DNA of 64,000 bases from Thraustochytrium sp. TN22 (Eukaryota > Sar > Bigyra > Thraustochytrida > Thraustochytriidae). Below, in pieces: positions 39,681 to 49,576 of the stretch; positions within the stretch are counted from its first letter, which is position 1, and each line of letters begins with the position of its first letter. The translations under genes and the position numbers were made by a program. The stretch is from NCBI GenBank assembly GCA_013306675.1, contig JABLUY010000016.1, positions 210,465 to 274,464 on the forward strand, in the 5' to 3' direction. Below the pieces are notes generated by a model, which did no database searches, had not been told where the DNA came from, and saw only the letters and a list, made by a program, of their open reading frames with translations.

Positions 39681-40936
39681 GGCGCGCGACATTGAGCACA
39701 GCCGAAAGTCTCTCTTTCATCGGAGCGGAATGCGAGGCCCTTTTTCCCTCGGAGCGCAAGGTTGACCAGGGGTTGGTGATGCTCTACAATGGCCATCATC
39801 CGTTTTGATGAGCAGTAGCGCATGCTGCGACCATCGATCGCGACCGAAGCAAAAGGCCGTCAAAGTCCACATCGGGCGCCATTCATAGAGAGAGGAGAAG
39901 TAGCGAGGCAAGGGAACAAGCGAGCACGAACTGACAGTGAGAGCGTGTCAGAACGCAGGAAGTAGCGCGCTGCGAGCCAGGTGGCTCGGAAAAGGATGGA
40001 GAGCATCGCGCGCACCGTCCCCGCGCACACCGCCGAAGTAGTTGTGTTTACAAGAGCAATCAGTAGGCCGCCGCCTGGCCTGTGCAAGTAAATGCAACAG
40101 GTGGACTGCACTGCAGGCACTGCAAAAAACGCGAACAGACCAACGAGCGCAACCGCGCCACGAACGTAGTCGGCAAGCTGCAAGGGCCTGCACGAAACCA
40201 TGTACGCACCGCACGCCATCACCACGCACAGTACGGCACAGCACGGATCAGCACCGCACGGCGCACGCACAACGCGCACAACGCACACGAACCTTGTTGG
40301 TAAGCGCTCGCTCCTCGTCGAGTCCGCGTGTACTCTAGCCTGTGACAAGCTCGCAGCAGCTCACAAGCTCGCAGCAGCTCACAAGCTCGCAGCGCCTTGC
40401 AGCTCACAAGCTTGCGACCGATGCAAAACTTCATGCAACCGTCGTGGCTGCAGCTCGCAGCGGCAGGCAAGGAGAAAGCAAGGTCTGAGAAGCGCAGAAG
40501 GTGTGCTGTGAATCCGTGCAAGCTCCCTCGCCGGCGGCGCGACGTGGGTCGGAATCTGGACCGCGCCTACCCTCAGGTGGAAAATCTCGTGGGCCGCGCG
40601 GCCAAGGAGCGAGTCGGGCGGGTCACCACTGGATGCTCGCTCTCACTGTCAAGTGTCAGCTGTCGCCGTCGTGGTCATCAGGTTTTCTGTTTCCCCGCTT
40701 GAGAAACGCCGCCGGTGCCGACGCACTGCCAGTGCAAACAGCTCCTCGGCCGTACTCCTGGGCCTCGACCCACCGGCAGTCTGCCTGCCCGTGATCGCAG
40801 GTCTGCGCGTCTCGCGCGTCGACTGGCCGGCCGCCGGAGCGTCGTCCGCCGTGCAGTGCCTGCGCGTCCGGATCGCTTTGGCCAGCTAGCCAGCCGCCGG
40901 CCCGGTCCAGGACCCCAGCGAGCGAGCGAGTTTTCG

Positions 40937-40969
<33 letters not shown>

Positions 40970-43900
40970 CAACTTGCTTGGTCCCGTTGGTCCCCGCGGA
41001 TGGACGATTCTTTCTTGGGTATCCGACCATCCATCCTGCCGAGGACCCACGGCCGGTACCCCGGGGACCGTGACATCATCGCGGTGCCCTACCATTGTAC
41101 CACCTTGGAACCGGCGGGCCGGCGGCGGCAAGGACAAGCGCGGCGCACGCGCACTGCGCGCAGCGCACATCGCCGCTTTCATCGCCGCTTTCATCGCGCG
41201 TCCGGCCGTGCCGAGGCTGGGCTGCAGCGGGGCAGCGCGGGCATCCGCGCGCCGTCGCGTGCACCGGCGCCTAGCGCGCGAGGCGGCGCGCGGCGGAGCC
41301 TGGGCGGCGCCGCGCGCCACCTGCCCCCCTCCCGCGGCGCGAGGGCCGGTCCAGGCGCGCTGCGGGGGGAAGAGAAGGGGTGGCGGGGCAAGCGCGGCGC
41401 CGGTGGTGCGCATGAGATGCCAAGCTCGATCTTGTGAATCAATGAACGGAACCCTGCCGATTGCATTCAGCCGCAGGCTGACGCGCAGCGCGTTGCGCCG
41501 AGGCGTTCGTGCGAGCGGCTGAGGTCGTGCAGACTGTGCAGTGTGCGCGGGTCGGCTGCGGCGGCCCGTGAGTCATCTCCAGGCGAGGCGAGGCGCGGCG
41601 AGGCGAGGCGAGGGGCCGCAGCGGCGAGCTCGAAAGCCAAGAAGTGCGCCACCGGCGGCTCATGAGGCCGATCGAAGATCCAGATTCAAGTTCTTGACGG
41701 GTGGCCGTCCAAGCCGCGGCGTCGCATCTGCGCGCAGAAAAGTCCTTACCTTATAGAGGGACAGCCCCGACGCACAGGACCCACTCGAACTGCGCAGTCG
41801 TTGCACGGTTGCTCGCAGTGCGGCCGTGGCCGGTTTGCATCCGCTCACAGCCAGCAAGCACTGCCTCAGTCACACAGTGCCTCGCCCCGCCTCGCCTCGC
41901 ACAAGCCGCAATGCAAGAGCCCGTCCATGGATTGAGCGTGGCGACGCGGCGCCGTCCAGGACTCCAGGCCCGGCCTCATGAGGAAGAGCGCCCGGGCCCT
42001 GCCGCTCGTGCTCGTGGCGACGGTGGCGGGCTCAGCGCCGCGTGAGGCGCTGTTTCCGCTTCGACGATCGGGCGAGGAAGGCAGCGAGCAGCTGTTCATA
42101 CAGCCCTGGCAGCTGAGTGAGCTGAGCTGCCTGACGTGAACGCAGCCTGCCTGGCATTCTGCCACTGCACGCCGTCTGTCCGCGCGCGAGCGGCGGCGTG
42201 TCGATCGCCGCGGCTGCAGTGCTGGCTGGCTGGCGAGCGTGAGCCTGGGCTGGCTGGCGGCGACCTCGTTAGAGCTCGGCCAGCGCCGCGACGATGCTTG
42301 CCAAGGCCAGCCCAGCCCGGCCGCCAAGCCGCCAAGGTATCGCAGGGGACAGCACGCGGCTGTCGCGCGCGGCGCGTGCAGCAGAGCATCGCAGAAGCAC
42401 AGGCTTGAGCACAGACACAGACGCTGCGACGCCGCCGTGCAGTGGCCAAGGCTGCTCAGGCCGCGCCGGCGGCACTGGCGCAGGCTGGCGCAGGTCGCGA
42501 GGTCGCCGAGGCGGCCAGCGTCGCGCCGCCGACTTGACTTGTGGTGGCACCGAGGCAGGAGGCTCGGAAGCGGGCCAGCGTGGCCGGAGGGCACCATGCG
42601 CGTGGCGGCTCGGCTCCATCGCGGCAAATGCCAGAGGAGGAGTCGATCCATCATCCGCCCGCGCCGTGGCCGCGGTTGCTCCTCGCTCTGTCAGGCTGCG
42701 CCGCTGCCACAGCCTGCCTGCCAGCGAGTCAGCGACGCTGGGCCGCGCGCCATCGCCACTCCACGGCGTGCCGCGCAGTGCCGGTGCTTTCCTCGGCCAG
42801 CGAGCGCGGCCGACCCTGTTTCTTGCTTGCTCGCTTGCTCACGCATCGCGCAGCGCGCCGCCTGCTGATCCCGGCGCCACTCACTCGCTCGCTTCCCCTC
42901 GCCCACTCACTGGCTGGCTGGCGGCGGCCCTCCTCCTCCTGCCAGTGCTGCGCCTCCTGCCTCCCTGCCTCCCTGTATCCTCCCTCCCCTGCTCCCTGCC
43001 CTGCCTGCCTGCCGCGGCCCGCCGCCCGCCGCCCGCCCGCGCGCCGGGCCGAGCCGAGCCGAGCCGAGCCGAGCCGCGCGGCGCAGCCGGCAGCGGCGCC
43101 TCGCCGCGCCTCGCGCCGTGGGCGCAGGACGGCGGACGACGGCGGCTGGCCGGCCGGCGGCCGGCGGGCCGGCTGGAGCGCGGAGCGGACGGCCGGCTGA
43201 ACGCGGCGCCGCGGTCTCGCTCCGCGGCCAGCGCCGGCGCACCGCGGCGGCGGCAGAAGGGCAGAAGGGCAGAAGGCACAGGCGGCGGGCGGGAGGCAGA
43301 GCTGGGCGGCGCGCGAGCAGCGCAGCCTCCAAGAAGGGCGGCGAGGAGCGAGGCGAGGCAGCGGCGCGGCCAGACGGCAAAGCCCTGGCTGCTCGCGCGG
43401 CGGAGGGCGGCGCAAGGCCGCGCGCGGCGCGGGGCGCTGCGCTGCGCAGCGCAGCGCGGCGAGAGAGAGCGCGCCCGCGGGAGAGGAGCGAGGTGCAGCC
43501 CGGAGGCGAGCCTGCTGGGCAGCGCGGCGCGGCGCGGCGCAGCGCAGCGCGCGATCAGGCAGGCAGGCAGGCAGGCAGGCGGCGACCAGGCGAACGAACG
43601 CCGCACGCGCGCGCGCGCGCGCGCGGGACAGCGCCGCCGGCCCGCCCGCCCGCCCGCCCGCCGTGCGCGCGGCCCGCGCTCGCGCGCGGCAGAGAGGGCG
43701 CCGAGCACGCACAGCGCGAGCGATCACGAGGCGAGCAAGCACCGGGCCTCGCTCAAGGAAAGGAGCCGAGCAAGCAAGCAAGCAGGCGAGCACACACGCC
43801 GGCGCCACGTGCGCGCGCGCGCACGCGCGTGAGCACACGAGCACGGCGCAGTAGGCGGCTGCGGCGCAGCGCGGCACAGAACAGCAGCAGCGCACAGCGC

Positions 43901-44309
43901 GGCGGCTGCGCGGCACGCGCGGCCTCCGTCTCGCCCCCCGCATCGCAACCCATCGCAGCCCGCTAGCTAGCTAGCTAGCGGCCGGGCACGCGCGGGGTCA
44001 CCCGCTTGCTCGCTCGCTCGCTGGTTTACGTGCAGCCAGGCGGCCAGGCAGTCAGCTCCGGGCTCGCCCGCCTGGCCTGCAAGCGCGCGCGCAAGCGCGC
44101 GCTCGCGCGTGCACGAGCCATCGAGCTTGTCGCATAGACCTTCGCTCGCACGCGTGCTGGCGGCTTGGTTGGTTGGTTCGTCTTTCTTCGACTTGGGCAT
44201 CGTACAAGAGGAGGCGGGCCGCGAGCCAGACCAGATCGCGACGGGAGGGGCGCTCGCCCACGCAGCGGAGCGCGAGACAGACAGACAGACAGACAGACTC
44301 GCAACCACC
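39681..44309. other. 4.6 kb gene-poor, repeat-rich spacer
   Basis: No supported gene on either strand. Contents: CTCACAAGCTCGCAGCAG repeats (40345-40410), (GCTT)n at 40936-40970, a GGCGAGGCGAGGCG tract at 41580-41612, a T-poor GC-extreme block (~43050-43920), (GGCA)n at 43557-43580, (CGCC)n near 43645, (GCTA)n at 43962-43978 and (GACA)n at 44276-44297. Long open frames on both strands here follow composition. The right end is probably the leader of the pseudokinase gene. Confidence 0.5.
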
Positions 44310-46511
44310 ATGGGCGCGGGATTTTTGCAGAGCGTCCGCTCTCTGCTCGTGCGGCGCCCACGGCGCTCGAGCAGTAGCGCTCGCGACCAGCATGAGCTGG
44401 ACGACGCAGCCAGGGAGCAGCAGCACCAGCAGCACCAGCAGTGGCGCGCAACCTTGCCCTCGTGGCGCGCGCTGCGCCGCTCGCAGCAACAGCCGCATCA
44501 CGGGCGGCCCGCGAGCGCCGATTTCGCCCGCACCTGGTGGCTCCAGGGCCGCGCACGGCCCCTGTTTGCCGCCGCGCCCATCTCGTCCTCCTCCTCATCA
44601 TCATCATCACCACCACCAGCAACAGCAACAGCAACAGCAAGTGCGACATCCTCCGCCACCTTGGCAGAGGGCGGCCTGCGCCGACCGAGGTCCGAGCCGG
44701 CCGGCGGCATGCCAGGCGCCGAGGACGCCGGGAGCCTGGCCAGCGCGCCGGCGTCGCAGGCGGCCAAGCCCGTGCTGCGGCTGGAAAGGGAACTGCAGGA
44801 GCTGCAGGAGCGCGCCCGCGCCAAGGCAGAGGCAGAAGCCGAGACGCAGGCGCTGTTCGCGACGCTGACGAAACTCCGCGCCGCGCAGACGGGCGAGGAC
44901 GAAGAGCCACAGCGCATGGTGCTGTCCGAGGGCGAGTATCGCGGGCAGGCCGTCTTCGTACGCGACATTGCGCTGCGCGAGTCCGAGATCTTTGACGGAA
45001 ACCTGGAGGCTCTGCGCGCAACGCTTGACGCCGTGGAGAGCCTCGAGCACCCGTGCCTCACGCGCGTCGTCACGGCGCGCATCGTGGACGCCGGCGAACG
45101 CCTTGTCGTGCTGTCGCAGCGCGGCATGGAGAGCCTCGCAGACAAGATCTTCAAGAGCCGCAGCCTCTTTTACGAGGAGACGCTCACGCGCGAGGATGCC
45201 ATCGACGTGGCCTTTGCCGTCTGCGAGGGCGCCGACTACCTGCACTCGCACGGGATCTGGCAGCTCAACCTCAAGCCCAGCAGCGTCCTGGTCTTCGCCG
45301 GGGAAGACGACGCCCTCCTTGGCGGCTCGCCCTACAAGCTGTCCGAGTCCTGCATGCACCCCATACTGCGCGGCGCCTCGCTCGCGCGCCACGGCAGCCC
45401 CAACGCCTACGGCGGCACTGTGCCGCCGCTCGCGCGCGCCTTCGTGCCCATCACCTCGCCGCCCCTGCACATCGGCGCCAACGCCACCATGCCACGCGCC
45501 TTCAACCATACCTTTCCCATGGGCTCCAGCCTGTCCGAGTCCTTTGGCTCAGAGAACCCCGAGTACCTCGCGCCCGAACAGCTCGCTGGTGAGGGCGACA
45601 TCTCGCCCAAGGCTGACGTATTCTCCTTTGGCATGCTGCTCTGGCAGCTCCTGCATCTGCGCCATGCCTACCCGCCCAACTGGGGCCCGCTCATGATCCT
45701 CAAGAGCCTCCAGGCCGGCAACCGTCCCCACCTCGACACCAGCCTCGTCGGCATCGACAGCCCGCTGCGCCGCATCATCGAGCTCTGCTGGGCCGCTGAT
45801 CCGGATGCGCGCCCCAGTTTCGTCGAGGTCCGCCGCATGCTCCTCATCGCGCGCCAGATGCACCTCCAGACCGCAGTCGACCCGGAGTCTGCCTACGAGT
45901 CTCAGGTCATGCAACCCATCCCGCTGCGTGAGCGTGTGCAGCGCGACTCCGAGGGTAGCCTCACCGTGGAGCTCGGCGAGTATGACCTCCCCTGCCACGA
46001 GGAGCCCTGCCGCGCGCGCACGCCGCGCGCGCGCGGTGCCCTGCACCGCGCGGCTGCGCCCGTGCCTCCCATCGGCAACTCACCCGAGTGCCTGGACCCG
46101 GCGCTCGACGTTGACTTTGACGCCGCCGCTGCCACTGCGCGCGCCGCTGCAAGTGCTGCTGCTGCTCATGCTGCCAATGCAGCGGGCGCTCCTTGTACGC
46201 CTGATCTCCGCGACGCCTACGCACTCTCCTCGTGCGCCTCCACCTCGATGGCCTCCATGGCTTCCTCCTCCGACATCTTCGAACCAACCGCCGCCTCTTC
46301 AATCTCAGTCGGTACTGCCGTCTCCGTCTGGGACCCCGACACGCGCCAGTTTTCCGTCGCCACCGTGCGGGCCATCGACCCCGATCGACGTCTCATCGCT
46401 GTCGACCCGCCCTCTGTAAGATCCCCCATCCCCAGCAGCAGGAACTACCACACCGACCTCGACTGGGTCCATGAACATTTCGTGGCCATCCATGCTACCA
46501 ACGACAAATGA
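44310..46511 (+). CDS. TKL-like pseudokinase with coiled coil
   Basis: 733 residues from ATG 44310 (MGAGFLQSVRSLLVRR), which directly follows a GACA repeat. Residues 1-150 are Ser/Gln/His-rich, and ~152-190 is a coiled coil (LERELQELQERARAKAEAE). The kinase fold spans ~205-515. The VAIK strand reads VFVRDIAL (Arg for Lys), the HRD loop reads IWQLNLKPSSVLV (Gln-Leu-Asn for His-Arg-Asp), and DFG is replaced by LSES. Structural motifs persist: YLAPEQL (APE), KADVFSFGMLLWQLL and DARPSFVEV. Loss of all three catalytic motifs with an intact scaffold marks a pseudokinase. The C-terminal ~50 residues (VGTAVSVWDPDTRQFSVATV) look like a small beta-barrel, possibly Tudor-like. Likely a signalling scaffold. 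Confidence 0.85.
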   Translation: MGAGFLQSVRSLLVRRPRRSSSSARDQHELDDAAREQQHQQHQQWRATLPSWRALRRSQQQPHHGRPASADFARTWWLQGRARPLFAAAPISSSSSSSSSPPPATATATASATSSATLAEGGLRRPRSEPAGGMPGAEDAGSLASAPASQAAKPVLRLERELQELQERARAKAEAEAETQALFATLTKLRAAQTGEDEEPQRMVLSEGEYRGQAVFVRDIALRESEIFDGNLEALRATLDAVESLEHPCLTRVVTARIVDAGERLVVLSQRGMESLADKIFKSRSLFYEETLTREDAIDVAFAVCEGADYLHSHGIWQLNLKPSSVLVFAGEDDALLGGSPYKLSESCMHPILRGASLARHGSPNAYGGTVPPLARAFVPITSPPLHIGANATMPRAFNHTFPMGSSLSESFGSENPEYLAPEQLAGEGDISPKADVFSFGMLLWQLLHLRHAYPPNWGPLMILKSLQAGNRPHLDTSLVGIDSPLRRIIELCWAADPDARPSFVEVRRMLLIARQMHLQTAVDPESAYESQVMQPIPLRERVQRDSEGSLTVELGEYDLPCHEEPCRARTPRARGALHRAAAPVPPIGNSPECLDPALDVDFDAAAATARAAASAAAAHAANAAGAPCTPDLRDAYALSSCASTSMASMASSSDIFEPTAASSISVGTAVSVWDPDTRQFSVATVRAIDPDRRLIAVDPPSVRSPIPSSRNYHTDLDWVHEHFVAIHATNDK

Positions 46512-46834
46512 ACATTACAGTCTGACTCACACGTAACTAGCTACCAGCTAGCACATCTGCCTGCTCAGCTGCCCATTTCTTGCCATTGGCGCTCAACGGA
46601 GCTCACAGTCAGGCAGGCTGGCACAATCGTTGCAAGGTGGCAAGAGATCCGTTGCCGCCACTGGCACCGGAGAGCTTTGTCCTTCCTGCAGTGACCTGCC
46701 CTTTCTAACGTGTTTCAACTTGCACTGGTCCCAACTTGCCGCCAGTAGAGCCAGCTCCTCTCGCGCGCGAACGCGCGCGAACGCGCGAGCGCGCGTACGC
46801 GCAAGCAAGCAATAGACTGACGCCGACAGACCAC
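46512..46834. other. Short spacer upstream of the first AMT
   Basis: 323 bp. GCTAGC-type words lie near 46540 and a CGCGCGAACG/GCAAGCAAGC tract at 46760-46812 immediately precedes the AMT start codon. Confidence 0.5.
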
Positions 46835-48553
46835 ATGCACGCAACAGCATGGTCAGGGTCAGCAACCGCGGCGGAAACGTGCGTGGACCGCGAGCCACTC
46901 GACACAGGATGGCTTCTCCTTTGCGGCGTCCTCGTGCTGACGATGCAGGGCGGCTTCGCGCTGCTCGAGAGCGGCAGCGTGCGCGTCAATAACTCCGTCA
47001 ACATCCTCGTCAAGAACGTCTTCGACGTGATGCTGGGTGGCCTGTGCTACTGGGCGCTCGGTTGGGGCCTCTCACACGGCACGTCCGCCGCAGGCATCCT
47101 CGGCACGAGCGGCTTCTTCCCGGACGAGGACTTCGACTACGCCGGGTGGTTCTTTCAGTTCAGCTTCGCGTCGACGGCGTCAACCATTGACAGCGGGGCG
47201 TGCGCGGAGCGCATGAGGCTGGGCGTGTACCTGGCGCTCTCCGCATGGGTTAGTCTCTTCGTCTATCCCATCGCAAGTCACTGGGTGTGGCACGCCGACG
47301 GCTGGCTCCGCCAGCTCGGCTTTATTGACCTGGCCGGGGCCAGCGTCGTCCACCTGCTGGGCGGCGCCTCAGCGCTCGCTTGCTACCTGCGTCTCGGCCC
47401 GCGCATGGGCATGCTTGGAAGGCCCATTCCAGATCACGTCGTCTGCGTGGCGCCGCACCTGGAGCTCTCGCACCGCGTGTTCGCGGGCGACCCGGTCCTC
47501 ATGCTCTTTGGCTGCATGCTGCTCTTCTTCGGCTGGCTCGGCTTCAACGCCGGCAGCTCTCTCGGTCTCGGCGCCGAGGGCCATCGCCAGGCCGCGCACG
47601 TGGCCTTCACCACCATCTTGGGCTCCTGCGGCGGTTGCCTCGCCGGCTCAATCACAGGCCAACTGCGCACTGGCCTGCTGCGCCCCAACATCATTGCCGT
47701 AGCCATGCTGGCCGGTCTCGTCGGCATCACCGGCGCGGCCCACGTCATTCGCGCCTGGGAGGCGCTCCTGCTCGGCGCGCTCGCCGCCATCGCTGCGGTT
47801 CTCGCCATGCCGCAGCTGCACAGGCTCAAACTTGACGACCCCGTCGGCGTCTTGCCCAGCCATCTCGTCGCCGGCTTTGTCGGCACACTTGGCCCGGGCC
47901 TCTTTGCACACGCCTCCACCTGCGGCGGACTCACTGACATCGAAGAGGGGCTCCTGTACAACGGCAGCCTCCGCCTGCTCGGCATTCAAGTCCTGGGCGC
48001 AAGCGTCATTCTGGCTTGGGCTCTCGGGTGCAGCTTTGCCTTTCTCTACATTGTGGAACGCGGGATGGGCATTGCCATCCGCGTTGATCCGGTCACTGAG
48101 ATCGTCGGCACCGACGTGCTGGAGCACGGTGTCGACGTCTTCAAAAGACTCAAGCACACTGCTGCTATGCAGGCCATGATGAGCAGGCTCAACCCGAGTA
48201 GTACGCCCTCCCTGGACCTCGATCGCATGGACACTGCCCGCACCATCTTGCGCGGAGATCAGCGTCACCAGCGCGTCGTCCCGTTTAGCACGGAGCCGAA
48301 CGCCTCCTCGATCGCTGCCGTGGCTGGCAGCACGGACCGCGTGTTTCTCTCCCTTCAAGAGTCCTCCCCGGGCCGTATCCTGCCACATAGGGCGCACAAG
48401 CAGCAGCGCTCGCTCGACTCCACGCGCGTCTCCACCACCGCGGGCCAGCTCGAGGGTGATTCCCTTAGCTTTCTCAACCACAGCGTGCTTCACGTGCCTC
48501 CAGCGCAAGGCCCCGACAAAGACGACGTCGCGTCCAAACAAGACTCTGGCTAG
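46835..48553 (+). CDS. Ammonium transporter (AMT family), copy 1
   Basis: 572 residues from ATG 46835 (MHATAWSGSA). Eleven membrane helices are expected. Conserved AMT landmarks: GGFALLESGSVRVNNS (helix 1), FQFSFASTASTIDSGACAER, the IDLAGASVVHLLGG helix with the conserved Asp and the first pore His, GFNAGSSL, and DDPVGVLPSHLVAGFVGTL with the second pore His. The cytoplasmic tail starts TDVLEHGVDVFKRLK and continues ~130 residues of Ser-rich sequence. It moves ammonium across the plasma membrane. It forms a head-to-tail pair with the next gene. Confidence 0.93.
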   Translation: MHATAWSGSATAAETCVDREPLDTGWLLLCGVLVLTMQGGFALLESGSVRVNNSVNILVKNVFDVMLGGLCYWALGWGLSHGTSAAGILGTSGFFPDEDFDYAGWFFQFSFASTASTIDSGACAERMRLGVYLALSAWVSLFVYPIASHWVWHADGWLRQLGFIDLAGASVVHLLGGASALACYLRLGPRMGMLGRPIPDHVVCVAPHLELSHRVFAGDPVLMLFGCMLLFFGWLGFNAGSSLGLGAEGHRQAAHVAFTTILGSCGGCLAGSITGQLRTGLLRPNIIAVAMLAGLVGITGAAHVIRAWEALLLGALAAIAAVLAMPQLHRLKLDDPVGVLPSHLVAGFVGTLGPGLFAHASTCGGLTDIEEGLLYNGSLRLLGIQVLGASVILAWALGCSFAFLYIVERGMGIAIRVDPVTEIVGTDVLEHGVDVFKRLKHTAAMQAMMSRLNPSSTPSLDLDRMDTARTILRGDQRHQRVVPFSTEPNASSIAAVAGSTDRVFLSLQESSPGRILPHRAHKQQRSLDSTRVSTTAGQLEGDSLSFLNHSVLHVPPAQGPDKDDVASKQDSG

Positions 48554-49576
48554 TGGATGCCAGGTTGCTGACGCTGCTTTTGAATAGAATAAGCCCCTGA
48601 TGACTTGACAATGAAAATGTGCTTTGACGCAGGGTGTGCTTTGGCCCTTGGATGATGTGCAAACATAGCTTCACGCCCCTTACCACCCAAAGTCACGAGC
48701 GGGTACCACGATGGCGCCGCTGAGGGCGCCTCCTCCGCACATGCCTTTCGTTAGGACGTCAGGTAGAGGCTCGACCGCTTGAGAAAATTCGGGAGCAGTG
48801 CTACGGGTAGGTGCCCGCCCTGGTATGCGTTTTCGCCCTGCGGAAAGCAGAGCATGCCTTGCGCCTCCTCATCAGCATGCTGGAGGGACCGTTGTGCGGT
48901 CCAGGCAACCGTTTTCCACAGTTTCCACACAGAATCGCGGTCCCCTGACAGCAAAGAGTCGCTGGCACGGTGGGCGTCAAGTTTATGGTAGGGCGGCACC
49001 AAGCATGTACATGGGTCGTTTTCCTGGAAGCGGGCCTTGGCCCTGCGTCGAAGTCGCGCTCGTGCGCGGCCCGTGGCGCCGGCTGCCGCGATGCCTCCGC
49101 ACATCGCTGACTTGCCTTCGTGACTCACACCTGTCCAACGGCTCCCAGGTGCCAGTGAACTTTGAAAGACGCACCCAGTCCGGTAGTAGGGTCGGCTCCC
49201 ACAGTCCCTGACCCGCTTTCAAAGCGGTGGCGCGGCGATCGGTGGCATCGCCTACTTTAGTATGAAAGCAGCGCAGGCGGTCCAAACAGAAGGTGTCCGT
49301 TTCTCATGTCGTCTTTTCGGCCCGGTCGAGCAAGGGCAACGAGCAAGGGATCGGCGTCTCCCGGCTTACAGTATTGACTTCTGCGGATGCAAATTCCCCC
49401 ACCAGCAGAAGAGCCGCGTCTCCGCTCCTCCGCACCGGGCCGTCCCGGCCAGCAAAATGTCATCCCCGCCCCAGCTGGCTGGCAGGCAGGCAGGCAGGCA
49501 GGCAGGCTGGCTGGCTGGCTGGCTGACGGACAGTGACTGACTGATTGGCACGGCCAAGCCAAGCTCGTCGCCCACC
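48554..49576. other. Spacer between the AMT paralogues
   Basis: 1 kb, no gene recognised. A (GGCA)n/(GGCT)n tract at 49479-49524 lies ~50 bp before the second AMT start. Confidence 0.5.

Noticed and set aside
42294-43966. Long plus- and minus-strand frames in the spacer before the pseudokinase
   Set aside because: Both strands open because of composition; Arg/Ala-only translations, no motifs and no splice logic.
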